6,312 bases of DNA from Chitinivibrionales bacterium (GTDB lineage: Bacteria > Fibrobacterota > Chitinivibrionia > Chitinivibrionales > WJKA01): positions 1-6,312 of the forward strand of contig WJKA01000500.1 of assembly GCA_014729375.1 (NCBI GenBank), given 5' to 3'. Of the stretch, positions 5,982-6,312 are shown piece by piece. Both the position numbers and the translations under genes were made by a program. A model generated the notes under the pieces. The model did no database searches. It saw only the letters and a list, made by a program, of their open reading frames with translations, and was not told where the DNA came from. The first letter of the stretch is position 1. Every line of letters starts with the position of its first letter.

Positions 5982-6312
5982 GCAAAAAAACATGCACGCC
6001 GCGTACCGGATTCTCGAAAACGAATTTTTCAAGCACCGGATGCCGGTTGTTGATCTGGTGCAGGCGCAAACAAAAGATCCGTTCAAAGTGCTGGTATCAA
6101 CCATTCTCAGCGCACGCACCAAAGATGAAACCACGACCCGGGCCTCTCACCGGCTGTTCAAGGTGGTGCACGCCCCGGAAGATTTTGAAAAAATCCCGGT
6201 ACGAAAACTCGAAAAACTGATTTTCCCGGTCGGCTTTTATAAAAACAAGGCACGCCTTCTGAAAAAACTCCCTGCTGCACTCAACGATCTTTATGGCGGC
6301 ACAATCCCGGAC
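5968..6312 (+). CDS. nth: Endonuclease III-like DNA glycosylase, N-terminal part (3' end outside window)
   Basis: Endonuclease III removes oxidised pyrimidines from DNA and nicks the abasic site in base excision repair. The frame is open to the last base (115 codons from the ATG at 5968). The core D-P-F-K-V-L-V-S-T-I-L-S-A-R-T-K-D-E, then A-S-H-R-L-F, and L-I-F-P-V-G-F-Y-K-N-K-A-R, match the first half of the HhH-GPD fold. The wording L-S-A-R-T-K-D-E resembles archaeal Nth proteins; E. coli has L-S-A-Q-A-T-D. The helix-hairpin-helix, catalytic Lys and Asp, and 4Fe-4S cysteines would lie beyond the window, so activity cannot be judged, and a relative such as MutY is not formally excluded, though the G-F-Y-x-x-K-A stretch favours Nth. 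The ATG at 5968 overlaps the preceding gene by 14 bases. The in-frame ATG at 5992 (10 bases after that stop) is an alternative that loses eight residues. Neither has a clear Shine-Dalgarno site. Confidence 0.9.
   Translation, partial: MKSDKQKNMHAAYRILENEFFKHRMPVVDLVQAQTKDPFKVLVSTILSARTKDETTTRASHRLFKVVHAPEDFEKIPVRKLEKLIFPVGFYKNKARLLKKLPAALNDLYGGTIPD

Overview
The window is a stretch of bacterial chromosome with seven genes, all on the + strand and almost without gaps. The two outer genes are cut by the window edges. No RNA gene, mobile element, CRISPR array or recombinase was seen. A lipid-bilayer-spanning sensor phosphatase and a secreted, beta-rich protein with the look of an outer-membrane protein point to a Gram-negative-type (diderm) bacterium. 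The archaeal-like wording of the endonuclease III start, the dimeric form of glycyl-tRNA synthetase and the variant Ddl suggest a poorly sampled lineage, perhaps in or near the Fibrobacterota/FCB group. That placement is a guess, not a result.

Positions 1-3431 form a very compact housekeeping block: the 3' end of purC (purine synthesis), glyQS (tRNA-Gly charging), ddl (D-Ala-D-Ala for peptidoglycan) and tsaB (t6A tRNA modification). Each start codon overlaps the preceding stop: TAATG twice, then ATGA. This argues for one transcript with translational coupling. A short 50-base gap containing a small inverted repeat then leads into 3482-4750, a membrane-anchored PAS sensor joined to a PP2C/SpoIIE-type (RsbU-like) serine phosphatase. 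After a 37-base gap comes 4788-5981, an unrecognised exported protein with a Pro/Ser/Thr/Asp-rich linker and a beta-strand-rich C-terminal half. The last gene, overlapping it by up to 14 bases, is the N-terminal part of an endonuclease III (nth) that runs off the window.

Most genes are ordinary core functions. The items most worth a second look are: (1) a textbook intrinsic-terminator shape lying inside the ddl coding region at 2425-2448, with a second inverted repeat just upstream and two upstream copies of its left arm; (2) a Ddl whose ATP-capping Gly/Ser loop departs from the usual motif; (3) a cysteine-bearing PAS sensor phosphatase embedded in a housekeeping gene string with no visible partner; and (4) the unrecognised exported protein. 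I did not find clear evidence of a wholly new multi-gene system here.
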